Source: Corynespora cassiicola
Taxonomy: Eukaryota > Ascomycota > Dothideomycetes > Pleosporales > Corynesporascaceae
DNA length: 64,000 nucleotides
Assembly: GCA_022059125.1 (NCBI GenBank)
Contig: JAEUWY010000015.1
Coordinates: 1,426,001-1,490,000, forward strand
Direction of reading: 5' to 3'
The notes under the pieces are model-generated. The model did no database searches, was not told the origin of the DNA, and saw only the letters and a list, made by a program, of their open reading frames with translations. The position numbers and the translations under genes are program-made. Numbering within the stretch: position 1 is the stretch's first letter; every line of letters begins with the position of its first letter. Shown here in pieces: positions 1 through 11,351 of the stretch.

Positions 1-1
1 A

Positions 2-151
2 GATTTGACCGAATCTGTCTATCGAATCCCCTCAGACACAGATGTTCCAATGCAGGATGTTGAAGAAGAGATGCCGCCGCTGGTCAGCATGGACGCAGAG
101 ATACCTCGCTATAAGGATGTGCAGGTCATCAATGGGGTCGAGAAGGAGTAA
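2..151 (+). CDS. C-terminal fragment of an unknown protein (5' end outside window)
   Basis: An open frame enters from the left edge and ends at a TAA at 149-151, giving the last 49 residues of a protein. The tail is acidic, with a run of glutamates (DVEEEMPP) and a final stretch ending in NGVEKE. No domain is visible and I do not recognise the family. The call as coding rests only on the open frame from base 2 and its amino-acid composition, so it could also be read-through of non-coding sequence. Confidence 0.4.
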   Translation, partial: DLTESVYRIPSDTDVPMQDVEEEMPPLVSMDAEIPRYKDVQVINGVEKE

Positions 152-934
152 GACTCGCTTTTACTATACTCTTCACGACCTGTTTGGGCTGCGAACTCTA
201 TATGCTCGATGCTGATTGTGGATAGGAATGAGGAGCCAGTCGTGGATATCGTGCTTTCACCAGAGCGTCCCGATGAATCTGGAGACAACGCGCCCCGTTA
301 GGACGGGGAGGAGATACCAAATACGCGCAAGGAACCAGACGTTCTAGAATCTGGCCCGTATGGGGTGTGTCCTTTATGCCATTCCGAATTCCTTTGTCGA
401 TTTGGCACGGGTGGTTTGTAGTCCCTCTGTATAATGTTGACATTCGTTTCTGAGGCATCATTAGCGGGCGCTGGCTATGGTACGATACGATTTCCTTCAT
501 GTATGTATACCTGGATAGCATGGTACTACTCTCTTTAGGAGGGGCGTACTTCTATCGCTGGATTGGAGAAGATGAGCACATGAACAGGCATGGATGTTGA
601 TGGGGATCTGGGCCATCCGTTCATCCTGTCTGCCTTTGTCGGATCTGTAGATGAGAGTCGATACCCCACGGTTTGATGTTCGCAATAGAAGGGTGCCTTG
701 AACAGGCCCGTTATTCTACACAATACTGCTAAATTGGTGCATACGGTGAAGGTTTGTCGGTCAAGTGAAAATGCAGTTTACTGAACCCAGAGAAGATGCT
801 AGGCCCAAATGCATTCATGATATTCTTAGTCTCCATATGCCAGCCCAATACTCCATTATGCAGTCCTGCCAACTATCCACACGCAAGTTATTCCCCCATG
901 TTCTCGCCACTGCTACTAAAGTACATCAAACAAT
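152..934. other. Intergenic, convergent 3' ends
   Basis: This stretch lies between the stop of the left-edge fragment and the stop of the AA9 gene on the other strand. Several overlapping minus-strand frames of 60-107 codons exist here but none has a recognisable motif, a supporting intron pattern or a good start. I see no gene. Confidence 0.6.
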
Positions 935-1970
935 CTAGCACTTGAGCGCTGCAGGCCCGGGGATCTTGTACGGTTGTCCATTACCCACGGGCTGGCCCAC
1001 CTGGTTGTAGATGGAGATCAAAATCCCAGGGTCATTCGCCGAGTACGCACCAGGGAAGCTAACCGTCTGCCCCCCAGCATTCGTCCCACTGCCGGTAAGG
1101 TTAATCTGCGCGCAACCCTAGCAAATCCGTTAGCCACACATACTCTCTCTCTCCACTGCACCACACAACCCCGTGGCAAGAAAAGGCAAAAACCATGCCG
1201 AGGGGGAGAGGATCGACTCACAATGTAGAACTGGGCCTCGCCCTGCTTGCTCGCGCTGTGCAAGGCGATGATCTCGGCGCGTAGGAGGTACTGGCCTGGC
1301 GCGATGCAGCTAGGCATGGTGAAGTCCTGCCAGCCGCCCGCGCTGATCATGCGGTCTACGCCCCATTGGCCCGAGCCGTCGAGGCCGTCTTCGTGGACTT
1401 TGAACCATTTCAGGCCGTTGGGGGAGGCGGAGGCAGCGTTGTCTACCTTGGCCCTGGGATGGGGGTTAGGATAAGGGGAAAGGGGTATTTGGTGGGTATG
1501 TTGGATAGATAGAGGGAAACGTACATGTAGAAGATGGTGGGTCCCTTGTGAGACTTTGCGATGGGGTGGTCTGGGTCGTTGGCTTTTGAGGGTCAGCCGA
1601 CGGGTTTTGGATACTAGAAGGGTGATGTAGTGGGCGTACGGAACTGAGCGCCGCCGATGACATGGCCCCACTGGACGCCGACCTTGTCCCCGGGCTTGAC
1701 GTCGATGACTTTGGTGGACACGGGGGTCCTGTAGTTGGCATTGCAGGCCATGCTCTGGTCGTTTACATTTTGGATGGGGTAGTTGGAGTTGGGGGCGCGG
1801 ATGCCAACGAGTTCGCCGTTGTCTTGGCCTGGGTTGTTTTTTAGTATGGGGGAAGGGGAGCGGGATTTGGAGTAGCCTTGCTTACCGTTGACACGGACGC
1901 GTTGGGCAATGCAGTGAGCGCTAGAGAGTGCGGGTAGGAGGGAGAGGACAGCGGCGGCGATGAACCTCAT
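935..1970 (-). CDS. AA9 lytic polysaccharide monooxygenase, secreted
   Basis: Copper enzyme of family AA9 (formerly GH61) that oxidatively cleaves cellulose or related glucans outside the cell. Five exons (1970-1886, 1828-1640, 1582-1525, 1453-1222, 1117-935) encode 248 residues. The protein begins with a signal peptide ([18 protein letters not shown]) whose predicted cleavage exposes the essential N-terminal histidine ([11 protein letters not shown]). The second copper histidine lies in SHKGP. The axial site Gln-x-Tyr is in QGEAQFYI, followed by a conserved CAQINLTG segment. [21 protein letters not shown] and [10 protein letters not shown] are also AA9-typical. The protein ends soon after the catalytic domain, with no CBM1 module. 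The first intron is 57 nt and free of stops, so retention would keep the frame. Substrate and C1/C4 preference cannot be told from this reading. Confidence 0.95.
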
Positions 1971-2070
1971 GGTTATGACTAAGACCGGGCTGGTCTTTGA
2001 AAATAAGCGATGGACTAGACGATCTATTGATGGTAAGCAAAAGGCTCCTCTTACTGTTGCGGGCCTATCT

Positions 2071-2077
2071 CTTTATA
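2071..2077 (-). promoter_or_regulatory. TATA box of the AA9 gene
   Basis: The minus strand reads TATAAAG about 100 bases upstream of the AA9 start codon. This is a usual distance for a fungal TATA element. No transcript data support it. Confidence 0.45.
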
Positions 2078-2223
2078 TGCTTTTGTTCGGAGCATTGATT
2101 CCCCATGCCAGGTTTGCGGTGCCGCCAGAGCATCGATGCCATGACGATCGCACACTCTATTCCATGCCAGGTATACGCAGAGGTCTGTCTTACTCCCAAT
2201 AAACATAGCCTTGGTCATATGCT

Positions 2224-2240
2224 CCCCAGACGCTCCCCAC
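2224..2240 (-). promoter_or_regulatory. Paired CreA/CRE1-like sites upstream of AA9 gene
   Basis: On the minus strand two matches to the SYGGRG consensus of the carbon catabolite repressor CreA occur 11 bases apart: GTGGGG (2240-2235) and CTGGGG (2229-2224). They lie about 255-270 bases upstream of the AA9 start. Closely paired sites are the arrangement known for functional CreA repression, and cellulase-type genes are usual targets. Short consensus, so chance is possible. Confidence 0.4.
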
Positions 2241-2299
2241 ATTTCCACTTAGTGGTACAGTCCAATAACGGCTCTGCTGATGCCTGACCGATCCTTGCT

Positions 2300-4500
2300 A
2301 AGACCCATAAACGTGGTCTTGTTTGTTTCATGAATGGTGGCTGATTGGGCGTTAATATCGAATTGAGAGGTATATGGGCATTGTGGTAATTGAGGTTTCA
2401 TATATTCTGCCGGCCCGGTTGCCGTGTAACCCTCCGGGGTCATCTACCGAGAAAGCCACTATGGAACCTTGTAAAAAATGGGCGACTGACTTAGAAAAGC
2501 GAATGGTATTCCCAATTTTATGGAGCGTTACAATTCCAATTCTTTCTATTCATCTAAGCTGCCTAGGGACTGTTGGAAGGCGAATGAGAATTGGGCCCTT
2601 CGAGAGGTATATTATGACTAACGGCTTAGTATCGACAAACCCACGACAGTGTCTTGGACGAAATGCTTCTGATTAGTGTATTGCTTTTGATCGTGCAAGC
2701 GACGGTTTCTCGTTTGGAACAAAACAGAGGCTTGCTGAGCCGTTGCTTTTTTGTTCGGATCTATTCGGTACCATTGAGGCTCTGCGCACGGGTGAAATGA
2801 ATGCATAAGCCACCATATCTGGCAAGTAGCGAATTGGAAACTCGACTTTCGAAACGACTTGCTGATATAGAGCCAAACAAATTGGACCTTGACGCGTTAG
2901 AACTCATCGCTAACAAGGCCATCCGGGAGATCGCCCCATTGGACATGATGCGGCGTAATCTTTATACAATGCGGAGCTTTCCTTTCTGAGAAAAGAGTTA
3001 CAGAGTGTAGCATGATATCAGCAAATATTGAGAACTACTGCCAGACGCGGGTTATCGCACATGATTATCGTGTCGGATCCCGGCACTTAGCCGTCCAAGG
3101 TGGGATGTATCGGCGGTTCGTGGATGGTTCTTGGCGATTACTGGAGAGCCTTGGGCAATATGAAGCCTCTAGAGATCCGACAATGGCGGGAGTTGTCCCA
3201 TGACGCTGTTTCTTTCGGCCTAGCCCCTTGGAAGGGCTTAGGTTTTCTTCAGCGCTAAGTATGGCGGACTCAACACCAGATGGCATTGTTCTTGATGCTT
3301 GCCCTGCTATCATTGGAGAAGAGTAGACGGCGCTCGCAGGGTAATCCCAAGTCAATGGAAACCACATTCCTGTGCGTAATAAATCTATGACTTTACCCAT
3401 GATGACTGTTCCTTACAAATAACTCGCACAGGACGACAGTAAGGTCCAGATTTCTGTACCCCGCAAGAGGGCAGCTACGTGACAGATGGAAAGAGATTCC
3501 TGTTGAATCAGCGGACACAAAGCGGATCGGGGTCTAGTTTGAAAAAGGAAAGATGGTGGGTATAGTAGAGAGCTATTCCCCATAGAGGCATGTACTGGCT
3601 TGAAAGACTGGAGAGAAGAATGGGGTAGATAACCGATGCCAGCAAGACGCATTATTCTGAGTTTGCAGAGCTGCCGAGAAGTTGAACTGTTTACGTCTGG
3701 TGAACTGATGATGTATACATGTCGAAAAAGGTGGGGCGCGGGACGTGGAGTTGGTGGATGCGGCTGAAAGCGGTGGGGTGGCGCATCTGGGTGCCATTTT
3801 GTCTACGATAAACTGGTTTGCAGGATTTTCCTAACAAGCAGCAGCGTGCCTCTAAGGACAGAAAGGAGCGTCGAGCTTCCTTGTTGGAGAACAGGATCGT
3901 CGGGCGACCCGGCCGATCATCTCCACTATGCGCGTGCAAGCGATGCCGGCGGGGATTTTTCAGACACGACTCTCTCCTCCTGCCTACTACCGTACAAGAG
4001 CGAAGGCCGTCTTCCGTCTGTAAAGCCTGGCGGCCCCGGCCCAGAAAACACCAAGTGGCTTGTTCCACAGAGGGCGGTGCGCTCCCCGTCCCTGCTTTCC
4101 CGTGTGGCAGGCGTGCATGTGACAGTTGACGGGCGTGGGGACGCGGGTGATTGCGATGGTCAATGGAATCAGGAACACACACGTATGGCGTATGCTGGGC
4201 GTCTCGCGCCGGCAGAATGGCCAACCGGGGCTGCGAGGCCCGTAGGGGGATGGTCCAGTGTGGCAGAGGCGTTCAGGCGCTGCAGGATGACGATCTGGGA
4301 GTTGACTTGGGCGCCAAGGCCGTCGAATCAGGCCAAGGACTGGCCGCGAAGGGCAACAATGACATCATGTCCATGTATCGTCGCCCGCAAAGGCCCGGCA
4401 TCAAAAGCCCTGGGTGAAGGCGGCCGTCCTGTGTTTGCGCCGTCTCTCCAAACCGCCTGCAATCAATGCGCAGTCTCCTCGGGCACGCTTCGCTCGGGAC
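2300..4500. other. Gene-free interval
   Basis: Between the AA9 promoter and the Slm1 leader I find only short frames, plus one longer open frame (3846-4985, plus) that has no recognisable motif and overlaps the Slm1 start. No signal peptide, conserved domain, tRNA-like box or repeat stands out. Confidence 0.5.
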
Positions 4501-4909
4501 TGACTCTGCTAATCCCCGTGCTCCGCCGACCCAGCCTGCGTGACTCGGTCCGCGCAATAAACCTCCTTTTCTCCACTCTCCTCCGCGTCATTCGCAGAGC
4601 CACACTCGTCCACCTCCACTGCCACACCACCTGGGCAGGGTTGCTTGGAGCCGTTTCCACCCCCGACCCTACGCAAACATCCCTCCTGCTCCACGCCCAC
4701 GCCGACAAGGTCCAGGATACCGCCAGAGCCGTGCCACACCCGCCTGGTGTTCTTGCGCATACACGGCTGCCTGTGCTTGCAACCAGAGAAAGAGCCAGCC
4801 CTATCCAACTGAGAAATCTTCCGCTGCTACAACCTCCAGCCTCGGCCACTCTCCGCGCTCGACAGGTGCACTTCGACCCAGCTCCACCAGCCTCCACCAA
4901 TTCTCCACC
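4500..4909 (+). promoter_or_regulatory. Pyrimidine-rich leader/promoter of slm1
   Basis: The plus strand just before the Slm1 start is strongly C/T-rich with many CTCC and CCACC runs. CT-rich tracts directly upstream of the start are common around transcription start sites of well-expressed filamentous fungal genes. The start itself sits in a good context (CACCATGGCC). Confidence 0.4.
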
Positions 4910-7678
4910 ATGGCCGCTGCCAGACCACACACGCCCTCCGCTGCTTACAGCTCGGTTCCAGGTCCCAGCGACCCCGCGCATTTGAGTAGAGGATATGGCG
5001 CCTCGTCGCACCTCAATGTCGACGCAAACGACTTTGCTACCGGCACTACGAATCCCCTCGATTCATCCCCGTTGTCGCAATCTATGCCACTGCCCACGGA
5101 GCGGTTGGGCAGATTCGAGGAGAACTTTGATGCCCGAACTCGAGGATCGTCAGTCCTTGGCGATTTGGACATGCCCCAGCGCTCGTCCTCGCGCGCTTCC
5201 ACCCTGAACCAAGGCGCAGCTCCGTCGCGTAGTGGTACTTTGAAGAAGAAATCCTCCGTCAAGCGCGCTACAAGCTTGAAGCGCAGCGGAAGCAGGAGGA
5301 GCATGCACGCCGGTAGCATACGTGGAGTGAGCATCGAGGATGAGCAGCGGGGCTCTGATAGGCACAACAGCGTCTTCTACACGCCCGTCCCCACCTCTGG
5401 TTCCCCTACGGAAATATTGGCCAATCGTTTTCAAGGTACGCTACATGTGGAAAGCAACTTGCGCCATAGTATCAGAGCTAACCTGCGCACTCACAGCCTG
5501 GAGAAAGCTTCTCAAAGACCTCATCACCTACTTCCGCGAGGTCGGCAACTCATACGAGCATCGCGCCAAGGCGTTACTCAAAGTCTCCAACGTAATCAAC
5601 AACACGAATGCGCCCGCAATGTTCCTCACCGAGGGGGGCCTAAATGATGCGAATCGCATACTACGAGACTATCACAAACAATCCGTCACCGAGGCGAACA
5701 AGGCAAAGGAGATTGAGTCAGAAGTCATCAACCAGTTGAGTGGCTTGAGGGCAGATCTTGCTCAGAAGATCAAGGAAATCAAGTCTTTGTCGGGCGACTT
5801 CAAGAATTCCGTGGAGAAGGAGAAGGAAACAACTAGGAAATGCGTCGCCGCGTTGGAAGAAGCACTTTCGCTGGTGGATTCCGACCCCTCTGCTGTTGCA
5901 GGAAAAGGCGATCCTTATGTCGTGCGCCTTGGGGTAGATCGTCAAGTGGAGCGGCAGATCGACGAGGAAAATTATCTTCATCGCGTATGTCGAGTCACGG
6001 CAAAATCAGGTTCTGGAGCTGACCCCCCCTGTAGGCATATCTCAACCTCGAGAACTCTGGTCGCGAGCTAGAGTCCATTGTTATCGGCGAAATCCAAAAG
6101 GCCTACAACGCACTGGCCAGCATCATGAAGCGCGAAGCCGATGAGATGTACTCAACCATTGACAGGCTGAGGAACGGTCCCATCGGAATGCCCAGGGATC
6201 TCGAGTGGAACCAGTTCGTTACAAATGATCCACATTTCGTGAACCCGAACCTGCCACTTAGGAGGCTCGAGGATATTGAATACCCTGGAAAGCATCATCC
6301 AGCCACTGCCGAAGTGAGAGCAGGTATGCTAGAGCGGAAGAGCAAGTATCTGAAGAGCTACACGCCAGGATGGTGAGTATGTTTTTGTAGTCGATGACCA
6401 TGGCTAACAGAAGCAAGGTACGTCCTGTCGCCAACTCATCTCCACGAGTTCAAATCGGCCGACAGCACCTATGTGCAAGCTCCCGTCATGTCCTTGTATC
6501 TGCCTGACCAAAAGCTTGGATCGCATGCTCAGCCCGGCAGCTCATCCCACAAGTTTGTTCTCAAAGGCCGCCAGACTGGATCAATGCATCGTGGCCACAC
6601 CTGGGTTTTCCGAGCCGAGACCTACGACACAATGCTAGCCTGGTATGAAGATATAAAGAATTTGACAGAAAAGAGCGGCGAGGAGCGCAATGCATTTGTG
6701 CGGCGACACGCCCGAAGCCTTAGCCAAGGCAGCGCACGCTCCGTAAGCTCCGATGGTGGCCTCGAGGAGGACGAAGCCGACGAAGTTCCCTACTCCGCGA
6801 ATCAATCGATGACGAACGAGGCCGTGAGGGAGGTGCCCCCGCAACGACCGTCTCCAGGTGGGCGATTTCCAAGCGATCTTCAAATCGAACGTAACTTACA
6901 AGCGCCTCTTTCGCCTTCTAGTGGGAGTTCGGAGATCGGTCATTTCGACGTAACCACGGCAGCTGGAGGCCTACAGAGTGCATACCCGTACCCTGCTGAA
7001 TCGAACACGCACGCTCCGGTGCAGCACCCGCCACAGGCCCAGGTACCGTATGCGAACCAGGACGCATATGCCCAAGACTTTAATGGAGCGAATTCGTATC
7101 AGCAACCACCACCTATTCAGAACCAGACATCATACTTTGCAAACCATCCACCACCCAACCCTGCTCAGAACAACTACCCCAATTTTACCCAAGCCCCTTA
7201 TCCACGGCAAGAGCCATATCCAGTTGAAAACACATCCGTCCAACGTCACGACAGCACCTATGGTGATTGGATGGCACCCGCTGCCGGGGGTGTTGCTGCA
7301 GGCGCTCTGGGGGCCGAGGCCTATCGACGCCACCAAATGAACCAGGAGCAGAATCAGCAGCAACCCGAAGAAACTGGCCACGCCAATTTAAACCATCAGG
7401 CTGTCCCTGAACGTCACCCGGATCATACTGCACCAGTAGCCGCTGCAACAACTTCAGAAGAGTTGGAACCAGACAGCCTGGCAACAACACCCTCCGCTGA
7501 AGGCAAGCCTTTTTTAGGCGGGGCTGAGGCAGTTTCCGCCGCTGCCTCTTTCAAAGCTGCAAATGGCGGACCAGTCTCACAGGATATCGCCGAAGCCTTC
7601 CCAGCTGTTCAGAGGCACAACACGGATATATCCGTCAGTGACCTACATGTTCCTGGTCAATATCCAAAGGCCCAATAA
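4910..7678 (+). CDS. slm1: Slm1/Slm2-type PH-domain protein, TORC2 effector
   Basis: Plasma-membrane phosphoinositide-binding protein of the Slm1 family, which in yeast binds PI(4,5)P2, sits at eisosomes and relays TORC2 and calcineurin signals to actin and sphingolipid control. Four exons (4910-5435, 5497-5984, 6035-6372, 6418-7678) encode 870 residues. Residues 1-175 are a Ser/Arg-rich, probably phosphorylated tail. Residues about 176-400 form the helical F-BAR-like region (ITYFREVGNSYEHRAKALLK, long heptad-like stretches). The PH domain spans roughly 430-540, starting at AGMLERKSKYLKSYTPGWYV and ending near the tryptophan of LAWYEDIKNL. The last 330 residues are low-complexity and rich in Pro, Gln and Asn, closing with a short segment TDISVSDLHVPGQ. 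No clear calcineurin PxIxIT motif is visible, unlike yeast Slm1. Family assignment is firm. Confidence 0.93.
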
Positions 7679-8263
7679 GGTCAGGGCAGTGATGGAGTTT
7701 TCAGAATTTTCATTATGATATCTTGGTTAGGTCTGTTATGGATGATACACGCTGTTACGAAATGGGGTTGGGCAGGTTCTGGCAGAGCGCGGTATGCTAT
7801 TCACGAATCACAGGGCAGGGTTCAACAGGGAACAAACGGGTATGAACTACAGCAGGCTTCCTTAGTTTTATTTCTTACGTGGTGATTAGGCACTCGTTTA
7901 GCGTGGGCGGTCTCTTTTTCCATGGCGTATCTTCGTTAGGGTATATCCGAGCTCTCCTACAGGTTGCCTTTACGGTCGACACTGCGTTTCATATATCCAT
8001 AGCCTAATTTTCAATCCTGATTGATCTGCATTACATATTATGATGGCGTGTCACTCCTTCCAGCCTTGCTGCGCCTCGCTTGTCAGATACGCGAGGCATT
8101 CTTGGGTCTCGGCCTTGCCAGGTTGTTCTCATCATCTTACCACCCCGCACCTCTCTTCACAATCATCGCAACCCACATCCTTCATTACTTGAGAAAACAG
8201 GCTATACCCATCTCCAATGAGCGTTCTTTTTTTCTTTGTAGCCAACCCTCTATTTGATGGACG
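7679..8263 (+). other. Intergenic between slm1 and STAND-domain gene
   Basis: The stretch holds the 3' flank of slm1 and the promoter of the next gene. A C/T-rich segment at about 8050-8200 precedes the downstream start. Nothing else is visible. Confidence 0.5.
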
Positions 8264-11200
8264 ATGACGGACCCATTTTCCGTAGCCGGCACCGCGGTCG
8301 GTATCACCTCACTCGGGATCCAAGTCTGCCAGAGCCTCGTCCGGTATTACTCGCAGTATCGAAGCTTCCATGACGACATAGACGCTGTTGTACAGCGTGT
8401 GGAGGGCCTCCAAAGCATACTGAATACTGTCGCCTCGGTCAAGAACAAAATCGAAAGCAGCGATGAGCCTTCTGCTGATCTGCAGGCTGCGCTTATGGCA
8501 TGCCAGAGTGCCGTGGACATCCTGAAGAAAATGGCGGAAAAGTGCAACGAAACCAGGACCCCTGGCTCTACGCAAGACGTAGCACGCTTGGTCAAGAAGA
8601 GGTTACTGTGGCCCTTCAGGAAAGAGACCTTGGCAGATACGCAGAAGACTCTAGATGGGCTGCAGGCAAATCTGTTGGTAGCTTTGCAGGCACTCGGTAT
8701 TGATGTTGAGAATCGTCATTTCGAGGTGATCAAGACTGGGCATGAACGCATCGAAGGCCACTTGGACAAGCAGAGCGTGACACTGCAAAAGATAGATGAG
8801 GACATTCAAACCATCTCCTCGGTACAGCTCTCACACACGTCCAACGTTACATCGCATATGACGGATATCTCCAACCAATACTCCCAGTTGTCTCTCCAGA
8901 TGAGTACCATGGAACAAACACTCAGCCTCTTGGTATCATCTGATGGTCGTCCTCGCGATCCCTCCAAACTACCTCTGGGCCTCCTGACAGACGGTATCGA
9001 ATCCACCCAAGACCTAGTGCCTTCCTTCCGGCGCAATCTCCGAAGATACAAGAAATCAGCCGTACGTCTAGGAGAAACGAATCCCTTCATCATTGACATC
9101 TGTAACTGTCAATATATGAAAAGGCACCAAAAGAGATCCTATTGGGGACTCTTTGAGGTTTCTGAAGAGTACGACCATCTGCCTTCGTGTTCACTGTTTC
9201 CTCATACGAACTATTCTCGTACCATTGAGGCTCGATATAACCGTTTTGCACGCATGCTGGGGATGTGTGTCACGGTTGGGCTCACGTATGGGAGAATGAA
9301 AGGCTCATTGGCTTTTTCGCCTTCTCTTCGGTTTAGGAGAGTGGTTTCAAGGGATTCGCCTGCCTTCAGAATTTTGAGGAACGCCGAGAATTCGGCGTGG
9401 GAGATACGTCGCAGAAGATATATCTTGGATCGAAAAGAAACAGAACGGTTATTTTCGGGCATTATATGTGAACTCCGCGAGTGTTTCCAAAAGGGTATTG
9501 CTAGCCCATATGATGAACTATATCACGGTGAAGGCTTACTGGTGGTGAGTTGATGTCAACAGCAGGTTTTTGCGTAATTCTTAATGGTATTCCAGGCATC
9601 ATGTCGATTAGTTGGAATTTTACTTTTCTACGACATGATTAATCCCAAAACAGCTACCCAATTCCTAGATTCCATACTTGGCCTTGGTATTCCAGATATG
9701 GGTACAAATTCTAATCTGTAGGTCAATATATACGGAAAAGGTGATGCACACACTAAAATGGTATTCAGTCAACCTTTCGATAAGCTATGGTTTCCCTGTA
9801 ATAATGTTTCGAGAATATCTTCTCTTCTCAATATTTCCAGGCATCTGGTAAAGCACCTCAGTTCCTGGTCCATCAGTTCCATCCATTATAAGGAACAATC
9901 ATTGCTAGTTGCAGAAGTACTAAAAATCGAAGAAGCAAATAACTGTACGTACATAATCGAGATCCTACTTTACACCTTTTCTAACTCCTATAGCACTACA
10001 AGAGGAGTCTCCTCTCTTCTTAGCAGTTCTCCAGAGATCCGAGATAGAGCTTACTAAGTGTCTGTCGATCACAACACTAGAGACCAAAGAGGATGGGCAA
10101 ATCCAATGGGCAGTCCACTTATCAAGGTTTTGGCCGACAGGACTTGAGATGTTGCTCCGTTGGGTAGCCCAATATTTGGGTTATGACATCCTGCACAACC
10201 TTGTGATGCATCCAAATATCATCGATTCATGCCTTAGGAGTAGGAATGAACGAATAATAAGGAATTTTCTCGACACGAATCCTCCCGTCAACATGGGGAC
10301 ATGGAGTACCGCTTGCGTTGAGATGATGTCTGCCCCGGAAGTTTTGCAGTTGGAGGTGTTTGAATACATCGCGACTCGATTGAAAAACAACTCAGTTGTG
10401 AATGGAATTTCTTCTCCGAAATTGAAAAATAAGTCTCCATGGAAGCCATGGCTGACGATGCCTCATACTATGCCTCTAATTGCTTCCGATTGCCTGTGGA
10501 CCGCTGGATTTCAGGATATCAATCGACAGGCATTGGACAGTCTCGGTAGCGGCACTGTGCTATGGTACTACGCGGTAGGAATTGAAGAGCTTCGCTTTCA
10601 GGGTGACCCAATTCCGCTTCTAGTATGGCTTATTGCCCATGGAGCCCAGTTGGAGTGGATGCATCCCAACTTTGGTACAACTCCAGGGCATACCATTGCT
10701 TCCGAAATATACATGGTGTTTAATCAAAGCGTCATACCACTTCCAAGCACCACAAACATGGTTTTTGTGTCGGATATTTTGAGGATGGATCACTGCGATC
10801 ACTGTTACTGTCTATGCTCAGAGAGCGGCTGCAAGGCCATTGGATGCATAAGCAAAACAGGCATTCGATGGAAAAACTGGTTAAATCGAGTAGCTGGAGA
10901 AAAAGTTTATTACCCATGGTTTGGAAAAGTCGTGTTTGAACCCATAGATTCGGACAAAGCTGACAGACCTTGGATGGGAACTGCTGTCCTCCGTGTAATC
11001 ACTTTCGAAGTGCTGGGAATGACTCATACTTGCTGTTATAGAATTCGTGATGAAGTAGAAAGTTATGTGGATTATAGTAGGCCCAGCAATGACGAAATCT
11101 GCGATATCCGATACGCAGAATCCAAGCAAGGCGAGATCCTCGAGTCACTCATGTCTGAGTTCGAGTCTGGTTGGAAGGAATATGAAGGAGGTTTTGAAGA

Positions 11201-11351
11201 ATTCCTCTTAGAGATATGGAGGCCGCGAATGGAAGAGATCTGTGGCGAGCTTTCAGATGTTGACGAAGAGGAGGTCGAGAGAATCAGGGAACTTGGAGTC
11301 GTGCTGGACGAGGACGGGGGCGAGTCTGATCCAATTGTGGAATCACTCTGA
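8264..11351 (+). CDS. Fungal STAND N-terminal domain protein without visible NTPase
   Basis: Four exons (8264-9544, 9596-9717, 9769-9944, 9994-11351) join in frame to 978 residues. The first about 220 residues match the helical fungal N-terminal domain of STAND/NLR-like proteins (MTDPFSVAGTAVGITSLGIQ, then a heptad-rich segment with repeated SSVQLSHTSNVTSHM-type helices). In this family the domain usually precedes a NACHT or NB-ARC switch or ankyrin repeats. Here no Walker A or B motif is seen. The middle (about 500-650) has degenerate ankyrin-like pieces such as IQWAVHLSRFWPTGLEMLLR, and the C-terminus is acidic, with the FEEFLLEIWRPRMEE segment seen in many uncharacterised fungal relatives. 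A role in non-self recognition or stress sensing is inference only. The start context (ACGATGACG) and domain position both favour this ATG. Confidence 0.8.

Noticed and set aside
1018..1671. Minus-strand open frame of 217 codons
   Set aside because: It contains AA9 exon 4 in frame but reads through introns 2-4 into nonsense; the spliced AA9 model explains it.
2300..3800. Decayed transposon in the gap after the AA9 gene
   Set aside because: No transposase, reverse-transcriptase or terminal-repeat signal and no clear RIP-like AT bias could be seen.
3691..4224. Minus-strand frame of 177 codons
   Set aside because: No recognisable domain and a composition like reverse-strand noise; lies opposite another GC-rich frame.
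3846..4985. Long plus-strand open frame of 379 codons
   Set aside because: It overlaps the Slm1 start in another frame, has a composition typical of GC/CT-rich DNA (many Pro, Arg, Ser), and no motif or signal peptide.
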